Assembly: GCA_964631595.1 (NCBI GenBank)
Contig: CAZVXL010000017.1
Location: 1-32,972, forward strand
Source: UMGS1312 sp964631595
GTDB taxonomy: Bacteria > Bacillota > Clostridia > Oscillospirales > CAG-272
DNA: 32,972 bases
Direction of reading: 5' to 3'
Position numbers and translations under genes: made by a program. This document shows positions 6,734-14,857 of the stretch, piece by piece (position 1 is the stretch's first letter; every line of letters starts with the position of its first letter). The notes below the pieces were generated by a model. It worked only from the letters and a program-made list of their open reading frames with translations, was not told where the DNA came from and made no database searches.

Positions 6734-7891
6734 ATGGACAACAACGCATTTGAAACCGCACCCGAATTAAAGCTTACGCTTGATCCCGCCGCCGATGCCG
6801 CCGCAAAGCCCGCAGAGCAGGAGGCGGAGCCCGTAAAGCTCGACGATACCGTTCTCTCCGAGGAGGAGCGCAAGACGGTCAACGAGTTTGCCGAGCAGAT
6901 CGACATAACCGACTCCGCCATGGTAATGCAGTACGGCGCCGCCGCCCAGCAGAAGATCGCCGGATTTTCCGATTCCGCGCTGGAGGGCGTTCGCACCAAG
7001 GATTTCGGTGAGCTCGGAGATCAGATCGCAGACCTCATCACGGAGCTGAAGGGAATCTCCGACGAGGACGAAAAGGGCGGATTATTCAAATTCTTCCGCA
7101 AGGGACAGCGCAAGATAGAGCACATGAAGGCAAAATACGACAAGGCGGAGGACAGCGTAAACAGCATCATTACCGCTCTTGAGGGGCACCAGCTCACCCT
7201 CATGAAGGACATCGCCATGCTTGACCGTATGTACGAGATGAACCTCACGTATTTCAAGGAGCTGACGATGTACATTCTCGCCGGCAAAAAGCGACTTGAG
7301 ACGGAGAGAAGCACCACCCTTGCGGAGCTGACCGCAAGGGCTCAGGCATCGGGACTTCCCGAGGACGCGCAAAAGGCAAGCGATTTTGCCCAGATGTGCG
7401 ACAGATTTGAGAAAAAGCTCTACGACCTTGAGCTGACACGAATGATATCCATTCAGATGGGACCGCAGATAAGGCTCGTTCAGAACAACGATTCGATGAT
7501 GAGCGAAAAGATACAGTCCACCATCGTCAACACCATTCCCCTTTGGAAAAGTCAAATGGTCATCTCTCTCGGCATCGCCCATTCCGGCCAGGCGATGGAG
7601 GCTCAGCGTGCCGTCACCGACATGACGAACGATCTTCTGAAGAAGAACGCCGCCGCGCTGAAGCAGGGCACCGTGGACATTGCCAAGGAGTCCGAGCGCG
7701 GTATCGTAGATATCGAAACTCTCACCGAGACGAACAAGCAGCTCATCGAAACTCTCGATGAGGTCAAGCGGATCCAGTCCGAAGCCCGCGACAAGCGCCT
7801 TGCCGCAGAGGAGGAGCTTGGCAGGATAGAGGGCGAGCTCCGTGCAAAGCTGCTCGACATCACGGATACCTCTGCCGACAAAGCAGAATAA
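6734..7891 (+). CDS. telA: Toxic anion resistance protein TelA family
   Basis: A soluble, highly helical 385-aa protein of the TelA/KlaA family, first tied to tellurite resistance but widespread and linked to envelope and antimicrobial stress. Matching features are the length, the LDRMYEMNLTYFKELTMYI segment (near residues 163-181), the IPLWKSQMVISLGI segment (near 270-283) and the long coiled-coil C-terminus with ETNKQLIETLDEVKRIQ. AAGGAG lies 8 nt before the ATG. It is 35 nt after the XpaC-like gene, the known pairing, and 9 nt before the LemA-like gene, so the four are probably co-transcribed. Confidence 0.88.
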   Translation: MDNNAFETAPELKLTLDPAADAAAKPAEQEAEPVKLDDTVLSEEERKTVNEFAEQIDITDSAMVMQYGAAAQQKIAGFSDSALEGVRTKDFGELGDQIADLITELKGISDEDEKGGLFKFFRKGQRKIEHMKAKYDKAEDSVNSIITALEGHQLTLMKDIAMLDRMYEMNLTYFKELTMYILAGKKRLETERSTTLAELTARAQASGLPEDAQKASDFAQMCDRFEKKLYDLELTRMISIQMGPQIRLVQNNDSMMSEKIQSTIVNTIPLWKSQMVISLGIAHSGQAMEAQRAVTDMTNDLLKKNAAALKQGTVDIAKESERGIVDIETLTETNKQLIETLDEVKRIQSEARDKRLAAEEELGRIEGELRAKLLDITDTSADKAE

Positions 7892-7900
7892 AGCAAGCTC

Positions 7901-8431
7901 ATGAAATTCTTCACCGAAAACAGGCGGGCGGCATCAATAGCTCTTGCCGCTGTAGTGCTCCTATCCCTTATCGGCGGCACTGCCCGCTGTGTGAGCACTC
8001 TTGAGAGCTCCCTTATCGCAGATTACAAGGGCTCAAGAGCCGCCTCCGATATGGCGGTACTGATAGATTCGGCATCTCAGGTAAGCTATATCTATAAATC
8101 CGTGCTCGGGGCGGACGATGCCTCCGACGAGGTGGACGCCATTCTCGGCTCGCTCTCCCCGTCTCCGAGTCCGATCGGTCTTGACGGAGATGCGATATCA
8201 AAGCTGAAAAGCAGTGCCGCCGTGTTCTACAACACTCTCGCCGTATCCGAGAAAATGACGGAGGCTCAGGAAAAGAGCGCTAAGCGCTATTATTACGATC
8301 TTCTCAACTCATGGACTATGCTCTGTGAGAACGAGACGTATGCCAAAGCCGCGCACAAGTACAACAGTGCCGTGGGCGGGATACCGCTCAGACTTCTCGG
8401 CTTACAGCCGGCGGCGGAGTTCGGTCTATAA
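7901..8431 (+). CDS. Membrane-anchored LemA-like protein
   Basis: A 176-aa protein with one N-terminal hydrophobic segment (about residues 9-27) and a helical remainder. The C-terminus (YAKAAHKYNSAVGGIPLRLL followed by GLQPAAEF) resembles the end of LemA-family proteins, where a YN-rich helix is followed by a hydrophobic turn and a Phe-containing tail. LemA and TPM-domain genes are commonly adjacent, and a TPM gene follows after 27 nt, which supports the call. The match is weak in the N-terminal half, and I see no clear Shine-Dalgarno sequence. Function in this family is not established; membrane-associated stress roles are usually proposed. Confidence 0.6.
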   Translation: MKFFTENRRAASIALAAVVLLSLIGGTARCVSTLESSLIADYKGSRAASDMAVLIDSASQVSYIYKSVLGADDASDEVDAILGSLSPSPSPIGLDGDAISKLKSSAAVFYNTLAVSEKMTEAQEKSAKRYYYDLLNSWTMLCENETYAKAAHKYNSAVGGIPLRLLGLQPAAEFGL

Positions 8432-8458
8432 TCATATTTTACGAAAGGCTTTTCCGTG

Positions 8459-9373
8459 ATGAATACAAAAAAACGTAAATCACTTGCTGTAATAATATGG
8501 TCACTGCTCATCACAGTATCGCTGTGTGTATCCGTTTCCGCGAAGATCCCCTCCCCCACCGAGGATTACTACGTATATGACGAGGCGGACGTTATCCCGA
8601 AGGATCTCACCAAGCATATCGTCAGCCAAAACGATCTTCTGAATTATTCCACCGGCGCGCAGATCGTAATTGCCGCCGTAAATACCACGGGGGATGAGCA
8701 GATACGCAATTTCGCGGGTGATATGTTCAGCGAATGGAAGATCGGTGATACCGAAAAGAAAAACGGCGTTTTGGTGCTTCTCGCCATCGAGGATGACGAT
8801 TACTGGGTAACTCAGGGCACCGGCATCGAAAGCAGTCTCTCCTCGGGAGATATCAAGGTCATGCTCGATGATTGTCTTGAGCCGTATTTTGCCGCAAAGG
8901 ATTACGCAAAAGGGGTGGAGACGCTGTTCGATCGGCTCATATCCACCTTTGAGAGCATCTACGACGTCGATCTGTCGGAGACAGTCATCCCCGACACGCA
9001 GGACAGCAGTCCCTCCAAGACCTCATCCGGCTCCGGCGCATTCTCCGCGTTTTTGACCGTCGTTCTCGTCATCGCGGTCTTGGCTGTATTTTTCATTATA
9101 ATAAGGATGCGCCCGCTGCGCTCCCGCAGACCCATGATCATGATCCCTCCGAGGAGCGGCAGACCTCCCCTCAGAGGAGGTCACCGTCCGCCCGCTCGCG
9201 GCGGCTACAGAGCGCCGAGACCGACAGGGCCGAGGCCGAGCGCAAGACCGACCTCACGACCGAGTACGTCCAGACCGAGCGCACCCAGACCGACATCATC
9301 AAGGCCGAGCGCGCCGAGACCGCGCTCCGGAGGCGGCGGAAGCACTCGCGGCGGCGGTGCCGGACGAAGATAG
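8459..9373 (+). CDS. TPM-domain membrane protein (YgcG-like) with Arg/Pro/Ser tail
   Basis: A 304-aa protein with a signal peptide (hydrophobic about residues 10-27) and an extracytoplasmic TPM domain: YYVYDEADVIPKDLTKHI at the start, QIVIAAVNTTGDEQIRNFA in the middle, KKNGVLVLLAIEDDDYWVTQ after it. One transmembrane segment follows near 198-217, then a low-complexity tail of Arg/Pro/Ser repeats ending in Gly-rich STRGGGAGRR. TPM domains occur in photosystem II repair (TLP18.3) and phosphatase-like proteins. The Gly-rich ending after the TM segment is common in YgcG-type members. A GTG at 8456 is equally possible as start; I chose the ATG. With the LemA-like gene it forms the familiar LemA-TPM pair. 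Confidence 0.85.
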   Translation: MNTKKRKSLAVIIWSLLITVSLCVSVSAKIPSPTEDYYVYDEADVIPKDLTKHIVSQNDLLNYSTGAQIVIAAVNTTGDEQIRNFAGDMFSEWKIGDTEKKNGVLVLLAIEDDDYWVTQGTGIESSLSSGDIKVMLDDCLEPYFAAKDYAKGVETLFDRLISTFESIYDVDLSETVIPDTQDSSPSKTSSGSGAFSAFLTVVLVIAVLAVFFIIIRMRPLRSRRPMIMIPPRSGRPPLRGGHRPPARGGYRAPRPTGPRPSARPTSRPSTSRPSAPRPTSSRPSAPRPRSGGGGSTRGGGAGRR

Positions 9374-9407
9374 ATCCGCAAATTCTACAATTGTAAAAGG
9401 ATAAAAA

Positions 9408-11333
9408 ATGACATCTCTGAGCGCAAAGAATATTTGCTTCAGTATCGGTGAAAGAGATATTTTGAGGAATATCTCTTTTTCCGTTGAAGTCGGTGACAGA
9501 CTGGCTGTGGTCGGAGTGAACGGTGCGGGAAAGAGCACTCTCATGAAGATCATCGCCGGTGAATACACTGCCGACAGCGGTGAGATATTCACCTCCGGCA
9601 ACGCATCTGTCGGCTTCATGAAGCAGGATATGGATTTCAACATTATCGCTCCCGACTACGAGGGCTCGCCTGTAGACGGCACCGTCCTCGGTCAAATGTA
9701 TGCGGCATTTCCGAGCCTGCTCCGTCTTGAAAAGGAGATGGCTGAGCTTGAGGAAATAACGCTTTCGGGTGGCGAGAGCGCTGCCGTCGCAGGCGAACGG
9801 CTTGCCAAGGCAAGTTCGGCATATGCAGAAAATGGCGGGCTTCAGTACAGGTCGCGGTGCAGGAGTATTCTGATGCGCCTCGGATTTTCCGAGGATTTCC
9901 ACGGCACTCCCGTTTCGTCGCTCAGCGGTGGCGAACGGACAAGGCTGACTCTTGCAAGACTTCTCGCTGGTGAGCCCGATATTCTCATGCTCGACGAGCC
10001 GACGAACCACCTCGACGCCGACACTCTCGTTTGGCTTGAGGGGCACCTCGCCACATACAAAAAGACCCTGATCTTAGTCAGCCACGACAGATACTTCCTC
10101 GACAAGGTGACGAACAAGACTCTCGATATTGAGCACGGCGAGGCGCAGCTCTACAAGGGTGGATATTCGGTATTTGCCGAAAAGAAGAAGGAGCTTCGCG
10201 CGGCGGCGGAAAAGAAGTACGCCCTACAGCAAAAGGAGATCGCGCGGCTTGAAGCATTTATCGAAAATCAGCGCCGCTGGAACAGAGAGCGGAATATAAT
10301 CGCCGCGGAGAGCCGCATGAAGGCTATCGACCGCATGGAGAAGGTCGAAAAGCCGAAGTCGGCGCCGCGTGAGATAAGCTTTTCATTTTCTGCGGCCGCC
10401 GAAAGCGGCAATGACGTGCTGTCGGTGAAGCAGCTTAAAATGGGCTTTGGGGAGCGTGTGCTCTTTGACGGACTCTCCTTTGAGGTGAAGAAGGGCGACA
10501 GACTCTTTATCCTCGGCCCGAACGGATGCGGAAAATCAACTCTCATTAAGCTGCTTATGGAAAAGCTTTTCCCGATATCGGGCAGGATAGAATACGGCTA
10601 CAACGTGGAGATTGGCTACTACGATCAGGAGAACCAGAATCTCACGGCAAGCAAAACGGTGCTTGAGGAGCTTTGGGACACCTATCCGGCATCGACTCAG
10701 ACCGAGCTTCGCTCGATCCTTGCGGCATTCAATTTCCGCGGCGACGATATTGAGAAAAAGGTCGCCGTACTCAGCGGCGGTGAGCGCGCACGTTTGACAC
10801 TTGCCAAGCTGATATTGTCGCGAGTGAATCTGCTCATTCTCGACGAGCCGACAAACCACTTGGACATCGCCTCACGTGAGGCTCTTGAGGAGGCTCTTTC
10901 CGCCTTCGAGGGGACTGTCATATCCGTGTCCCATGACCGATATTTCACAAAAAAGCTTGCGACGAGGATCATTTCCTTCGATTCAAGCGGAAACACCACA
11001 GATTATCGCGGCACGTACGATGATTATATCGCCTCGCTTGAAGCCGAAAAGACTCAGAGCAAAGCGTCCGAGGCCGCTCCGCGTCAAGCCCAAAGCTCCG
11101 GCAAGGATGCTTATCTCGAACGGAAGAAGGAGGCGGCGGAGCTTCGAAGGCTCGAAAAGCGGAAGCGCGATGTTGCCGCCGAGATCGAAGCTCTTGAGGC
11201 TCGGCTTGTGGAGCTGACCGATGAGCTGTCCGTGACAGGCTCCGATTATATGCGCGCCGCGGAGCTTGAGGATGAGCGCATCACGGTAGAGGACAGGCTT
11301 ATGCAGCTCTATGAGGAGGAGGAGACATTTTAG
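9408..11333 (+). CDS. ABC-F family ATPase (ribosome-associated, YdiF/EttA-type)
   Basis: A 641-aa protein with two ABC domains and no membrane segments, the ABC-F layout. Domain 1 has Walker A GVNGAGKST (36-44), signature LSGGERTRLTLARL and Walker B LMLDEPTNHLD. Domain 2 has GPNGCGKST, LSGGERARLTLAKL and LILDEPTNHLD. Between them lies a charged linker (EKKYALQQKEIARLEAFIE) corresponding to the P-site tRNA interaction motif. A C-terminal coiled coil covers about the last 90 residues, as in Uup/YdiF. ABC-F proteins act on the ribosomal E site, either as housekeeping translation factors or as antibiotic-protection factors; sequence reading cannot decide which. An AAAGG site precedes the ATG. It is 34 nt after the TPM gene and may share its transcript. 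Confidence 0.92.
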   Translation: MTSLSAKNICFSIGERDILRNISFSVEVGDRLAVVGVNGAGKSTLMKIIAGEYTADSGEIFTSGNASVGFMKQDMDFNIIAPDYEGSPVDGTVLGQMYAAFPSLLRLEKEMAELEEITLSGGESAAVAGERLAKASSAYAENGGLQYRSRCRSILMRLGFSEDFHGTPVSSLSGGERTRLTLARLLAGEPDILMLDEPTNHLDADTLVWLEGHLATYKKTLILVSHDRYFLDKVTNKTLDIEHGEAQLYKGGYSVFAEKKKELRAAAEKKYALQQKEIARLEAFIENQRRWNRERNIIAAESRMKAIDRMEKVEKPKSAPREISFSFSAAAESGNDVLSVKQLKMGFGERVLFDGLSFEVKKGDRLFILGPNGCGKSTLIKLLMEKLFPISGRIEYGYNVEIGYYDQENQNLTASKTVLEELWDTYPASTQTELRSILAAFNFRGDDIEKKVAVLSGGERARLTLAKLILSRVNLLILDEPTNHLDIASREALEEALSAFEGTVISVSHDRYFTKKLATRIISFDSSGNTTDYRGTYDDYIASLEAEKTQSKASEAAPRQAQSSGKDAYLERKKEAAELRRLEKRKRDVAAEIEALEARLVELTDELSVTGSDYMRAAELEDERITVEDRLMQLYEEEETF

Positions 11334-11480
11334 GCGCGTGCCAAATCACGTCCCGTTCTCGTGGCGGCGTGCTCTGCCCGAGTGAGCGCTTCAGTCCCAG
11401 CGGCGTCCCTCGGTCTCCCGCTCCGATATTCAACCGTTCGACACGACAACGGCACCCTCGCCTGCTGCCTTATTACGCAA

Positions 11481-11508
11481 AAAAGCCACGCCCTACGGCG
11501 TGGCTTTT
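11481..11508. terminator. Bidirectional intrinsic terminator
   Basis: Perfect 8-bp stem GCCACGCC/GGCGTGGC (11485-11492 with 11497-11504), loop CTAC, flanked by A-runs on the left and T-runs on the right. On the minus strand it is followed by six U's and ends the leuS/flavoprotein operon; on the plus strand it follows the ABC-F gene. The bases 11334-11480 before it hold no gene I can support. Confidence 0.85.
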
Positions 11509-11547
11509 CGTATATACCGACTTCACGTTTCCGAGAGATCGACCGAC

Positions 11548-11940
11548 TCAGAATTCCACAGTCTCCGGTGCGGAGGTAAATGATGCAAACGTCGCAGTGC
11601 CGTTCTCAAAGTAGAACACCTGCGTGTTGCCGTCATTTTCATCATACATGGCGCGAAGCTCGGGGTAAACGTCAAGCATGGACTTTTTCGCTTCCGTTCT
11701 GTCATCCTCGACAAGCGTTCCGCTGACGCGGACCCAGCAGCCGTCCTTAAAGGCGCATATCTCCGCCTTGGGATTTACCGCAAGCTGGCTCGACACGGAC
11801 TTCACCTTGCCGGTCTGGATATACAGTCTGTCCTCAAATATGTTGACCGTTCCGAAGGGACGAACTCTCGGCTGATCCCCCTCCACCGTGGCAAGATAAT
11901 ACGTCTCCGCATTCTTCAAAAACTCGTAAACTCTTTTCAT
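11548..11940 (-). CDS. Pyridoxamine 5'-phosphate oxidase-like FMN-binding split-barrel protein
   Basis: A small 130-aa flavin-binding split-barrel protein. The pattern YYLATVEGDQPRVRPFGTV near residues 14-32, then LYIQTGKVKSVSSQL and KAEICAF, fits the short PNPOx-like family that binds FMN or related cofactors; substrates are mostly unknown. It is too short to be true PdxH. The frame extends to a GTG at 11949, but AAAAGGAG sits 8 nt before the ATG at 11940, so I use that. It is 68 nt downstream of leuS on the same strand with a large hairpin between, and ends before the shared terminator. Confidence 0.82.
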   Translation of the reverse strand: MKRVYEFLKNAETYYLATVEGDQPRVRPFGTVNIFEDRLYIQTGKVKSVSSQLAVNPKAEICAFKDGCWVRVSGTLVEDDRTEAKKSMLDVYPELRAMYDENDGNTQVFYFENGTATFASFTSAPETVEF

Positions 11941-11962
11941 GCGCCTCACTCCTTTTACAGAT

Positions 11963-12008
11963 ACGGCACGGGCGACCCATGCCTACGCACTGTCGCCCGC
12001 CTTGCCGT
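11963..12008 (-). other. Large hairpin directly after leuS
   Basis: Outer arms ACGGCA/TGCCGT (11963-11968 with 12003-12008) and inner arms CGGGCGAC/GTCGCCCG (11969-11976 with 11992-11999) form a 14-bp stem with one 3-nt bulge, starting at the base next to the leuS stop codon. No U-run follows, so it is not a normal intrinsic terminator. A role in mRNA stability or partial termination before the flavoprotein gene is inference. Confidence 0.5.
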
Positions 12009-14411
12009 TTATTTTGCAACAATATTTACGATCTTTCCGGGTACGTATATTTCCTTGACGACAGTCTTTCCCGATATCGCCTCGGCTACCTTCGGATCCG
12101 CCTTTGCCGCGGCTATGGCGGCATCCTTATCGGCATCTGCCGAAACTGTGATCGTGGACTTGAGCTTTCCGCAGACCTGCACGGCGATCTCTATCGTGGA
12201 ATCCACCGTCTTTGCCTCGTCGTACTCCGGCCACGGTGAGAGCGACAGAAGTCCCTTGCCGCCGCACTGCTCCCAGATCTCCTCACACAGATGAGGTGCA
12301 TAGGGGCAAAGCAGTGAAATGAAGGTCTTCAGCTCATCTACGGTAAGGCTGCCGTGATCGTAGATCTCGTTTATCAGCGTCATCAGCGCGGCGATACCCG
12401 TATTGAACTTCATCTCCTCGATATCGGAGGAGACCTTCTTGATGGTCTTGTGGAATGAGGTCTCAAGCTCGGGCGTTACGCCGCTTCCCTTTGCGATATC
12501 CGTAAGTCCGGCAGTTCTGTCAAGGAAGCGCTTACAGCCCTTCATGCTGTTCTCCGACCACGGTGCCGCCTTCTCGTAATCGCCCATAAAGAGCACGTAT
12601 ACGCGAAGCACGTCGGCTCCGTACTGATCGACAACATCGTTGGGATCCACAACATTTCCCTTGGATTTGGACATCTTGTCTCCGTCCGGGCCGAGGATAA
12701 GTCCCTGAGCCGTTCTCTTGGCATACGGCTCCGCCGTGGGAACCTCGCCTATATCGTAAAGGAAATGATGCCAGAATCTCGAATAGATCATATGTCTGGT
12801 AACGTGCTCCATGCCGCCGTTGTACCAGTCAACGGGAAGCCAATACTTCAGCTTTTCGGGATCGGCAAAGCACTTATCGTTGTGCGGATCTATATAGCGG
12901 AGGAAGTACCATGACGAGCCTGCCCACTGAGGCATTGTATCCGTCTCGCGCTTTGCGGGCGCTCCGCACTTCGGGCAGGTGCAATTCACAAAGCTGTCAA
13001 GCTTGGCAAGCGGGCTCTCGCCGTCTGTGCCCGGCTCGAAATTCTCCATTGCGGGAAGTCTCAGCGGAAGCTCCTCATACGGCACGCCGACCTCGCCGCA
13101 CTTTTCGCAGTGTATTATCGGAATGGGCTCTCCCCAGTATCTCTGGCGGTTGAATGCCCAATCCTTCATTTTATACTGGACTCCGCCCTCGCCTACGCCC
13201 ATCTTCTCAAGCTCAGCTATCATGCGCTCGATGGAATCCTTCTTGTTCGTATATCCGTCAAGAAAGCCGGAGTTCACCATCTCTCCGTCGCCGGTATACG
13301 CCTCTGCGGATACGTCTCCGCCCTTTATTACCTCGATTATGTCAATACCGAACTTGCGCGCGAAGTCATAGTCTCTCTGATCGTGCGCGGGAACGGCCAT
13401 GATCGCGCCGGTGCCGTAGCCCATCATTACGTAATCGGAGATATATACGGGGATCTCCTTGCCGTTTACTGGATTTATCGCACTGAGACCGTCTATGCAA
13501 ACGCCCGTTTTATCCTTCACGAGCTGAGTTCTCTCGAACTCCGTCTTCTTTGCACACTCGGCTCTGTACGCCGAGATCTCGTCCATGTTTGATATCTTGT
13601 CCGCATACTTATCTATCATCGGGTGCTCCGGTGCCATTACCATGAAGGTAACGCCGAAAAGCGTATCCGGTCTTGTGGTGTACACCGTGAGCGACTCGTC
13701 GGTTCCCTTCACGGCAAACCTCACAAACGCGCCCGTGGACTTACCTATCCAGTTGACCTGTTGCAGCTTTATGTTCGGCAGATAATCGACCTCGTCAAGT
13801 CCGGCAAGGAGCTTGTCGGCATACTCGGTGATTCTCAGATACCACACGTCCTTAGACTTTTGAACGACGTCGCTGTGGCAGATATCGCACTTGCCGCCCT
13901 GCGAATCCTCGTTGGAGAGAACGACCTTACAGCTCGGGCAGTAATTGACCAGTGTCTTATCGCGGAACACGAGCCCCGCATCGAACATTTTTCTGAATAT
14001 CCACTGTGTCCACTTGTAGTAATCCTCGTCGGTGGTATCGGTAACTCTCGACCAATCGAAGGAAAAGCCCACTCTCTTGAGCTGCTCGGTGAACTTTTTG
14101 ATATTCCTGTCGGTCACCTGACGCGGATGCGTATTCGTCTTGATGGCATAGTTCTCGGTAGGAAGTCCGAAGGCATCGAAGCCGATCGGGAACAGCACGT
14201 TGTAGCCCTGCATACGGCGCTTACGCGAGACGACCTCAAGTCCCGAATAAGCCTTGATATGTCCCACGTGCATACCGGCTCCGCTGGGGTACGGGAACTC
14301 GACCATTGAGAAAAACTTGGGCTTTTCGCTGAAGTCCACAGCCTCAAAGGCGTGCTCCTTTTCCCATCTGTCCTGCCACTTTGCTTCTATTGCTTTGAAA
14401 TCATATTTCAT
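12009..14411 (-). CDS. leuS: Leucyl-tRNA synthetase
   Basis: Class I aminoacyl-tRNA synthetase that charges tRNA-Leu and edits mischarged residues. The 800-aa protein has the HIGH-type motif HVGHIKAYSG near residues 48-57, zinc-binding CPSC and CDIC pairs in the insertion following the first part of the catalytic fold, the CP1 editing domain with TTRPDTLFGVTFMVMAPEH, a conserved DWAFNRQRYWGEPIPI stretch, the KMSKS motif in GDKMSKSKGNVVDP, and a C-terminal tRNA-binding domain. The length is slightly short but within range. The start MKYDFKAIEAKWQ follows an AGAAAGG site. It lies 50 nt after rsfS with no clear promoter between, so it is probably the late part of the smc operon. Confidence 0.97.
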   Translation of the reverse strand: MKYDFKAIEAKWQDRWEKEHAFEAVDFSEKPKFFSMVEFPYPSGAGMHVGHIKAYSGLEVVSRKRRMQGYNVLFPIGFDAFGLPTENYAIKTNTHPRQVTDRNIKKFTEQLKRVGFSFDWSRVTDTTDEDYYKWTQWIFRKMFDAGLVFRDKTLVNYCPSCKVVLSNEDSQGGKCDICHSDVVQKSKDVWYLRITEYADKLLAGLDEVDYLPNIKLQQVNWIGKSTGAFVRFAVKGTDESLTVYTTRPDTLFGVTFMVMAPEHPMIDKYADKISNMDEISAYRAECAKKTEFERTQLVKDKTGVCIDGLSAINPVNGKEIPVYISDYVMMGYGTGAIMAVPAHDQRDYDFARKFGIDIIEVIKGGDVSAEAYTGDGEMVNSGFLDGYTNKKDSIERMIAELEKMGVGEGGVQYKMKDWAFNRQRYWGEPIPIIHCEKCGEVGVPYEELPLRLPAMENFEPGTDGESPLAKLDSFVNCTCPKCGAPAKRETDTMPQWAGSSWYFLRYIDPHNDKCFADPEKLKYWLPVDWYNGGMEHVTRHMIYSRFWHHFLYDIGEVPTAEPYAKRTAQGLILGPDGDKMSKSKGNVVDPNDVVDQYGADVLRVYVLFMGDYEKAAPWSENSMKGCKRFLDRTAGLTDIAKGSGVTPELETSFHKTIKKVSSDIEEMKFNTGIAALMTLINEIYDHGSLTVDELKTFISLLCPYAPHLCEEIWEQCGGKGLLSLSPWPEYDEAKTVDSTIEIAVQVCGKLKSTITVSADADKDAAIAAAKADPKVAEAISGKTVVKEIYVPGKIVNIVAK

Positions 14412-14461
14412 AACACAAAACCTTTCTGTCGGTTTAATTCTTAATTGATCGCCAAAGTGCT

Positions 14462-14845
14462 TCAGTCTTCCGAGAGAAGCCCCGATATATCGACTACGGC
14501 ATCCTCGTCGTACAGCTTTTCAAGGTCGTAAAACTCCCTTGCCTGCGGACTCAGGATGTGTACTATCACCGAGGAAAAATCAAGCAGCATCCAGCCGCAG
14601 GCACCGTCTCCCTCGATATGAGTCGGCGTGCAGCCCTCAAGCGACAGCTTGTACTCCACCTCATCGGCAAGTGAGCGAAGCTGGGTCGAGGAATTACCCG
14701 TGCAGATCACGAAATAGTCCGCGATCACGGTATGCTCGTACACGTGAAGAAGCTTTATGTTCTTCGCCTTGCGGTCGTCAAGAAGCTTTACCGCATATTC
14801 GGCAAGCTCTCTCGGCGTCATTGTCTTTACTTCATTTTCATTCAT
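14462..14845 (-). CDS. rsfS: Ribosomal silencing factor RsfS
   Basis: RsfS (YbeB/Iojap) binds L14 and blocks subunit joining when growth slows. The 127-aa product shows the family core: LLDDRKAKNIKLLHVYEHT, then IADYFVICTGNSSTQLRSLA, then GWMLLDFSSVIVHILSPQAR and the EFYDLEKLY end, with a short acidic tail. A GTG at 14854 could start the frame, but AGGTG 8 nt before the ATG at 14845 favours that start. It follows the LCP gene by 12 nt and the nadD-yqeK genes, the common Firmicute neighbourhood of rsfS. Confidence 0.94.
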   Translation of the reverse strand: MNENEVKTMTPRELAEYAVKLLDDRKAKNIKLLHVYEHTVIADYFVICTGNSSTQLRSLADEVEYKLSLEGCTPTHIEGDGACGWMLLDFSSVIVHILSPQAREFYDLEKLYDEDAVVDISGLLSED

Positions 14846-14857
14846 TTCGATCACCTG

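Noticed and set aside
9240..9360. Repeat tract in the TPM gene as a mobile or regulatory repeat
   Set aside because: It is an in-frame Arg/Pro/Ser low-complexity tail, common in YgcG-type proteins.
11361..11614. Small plus-strand frames after the ABC-F gene
   Set aside because: They run through the terminator hairpin, lack ribosome binding sites and show no protein-like character.
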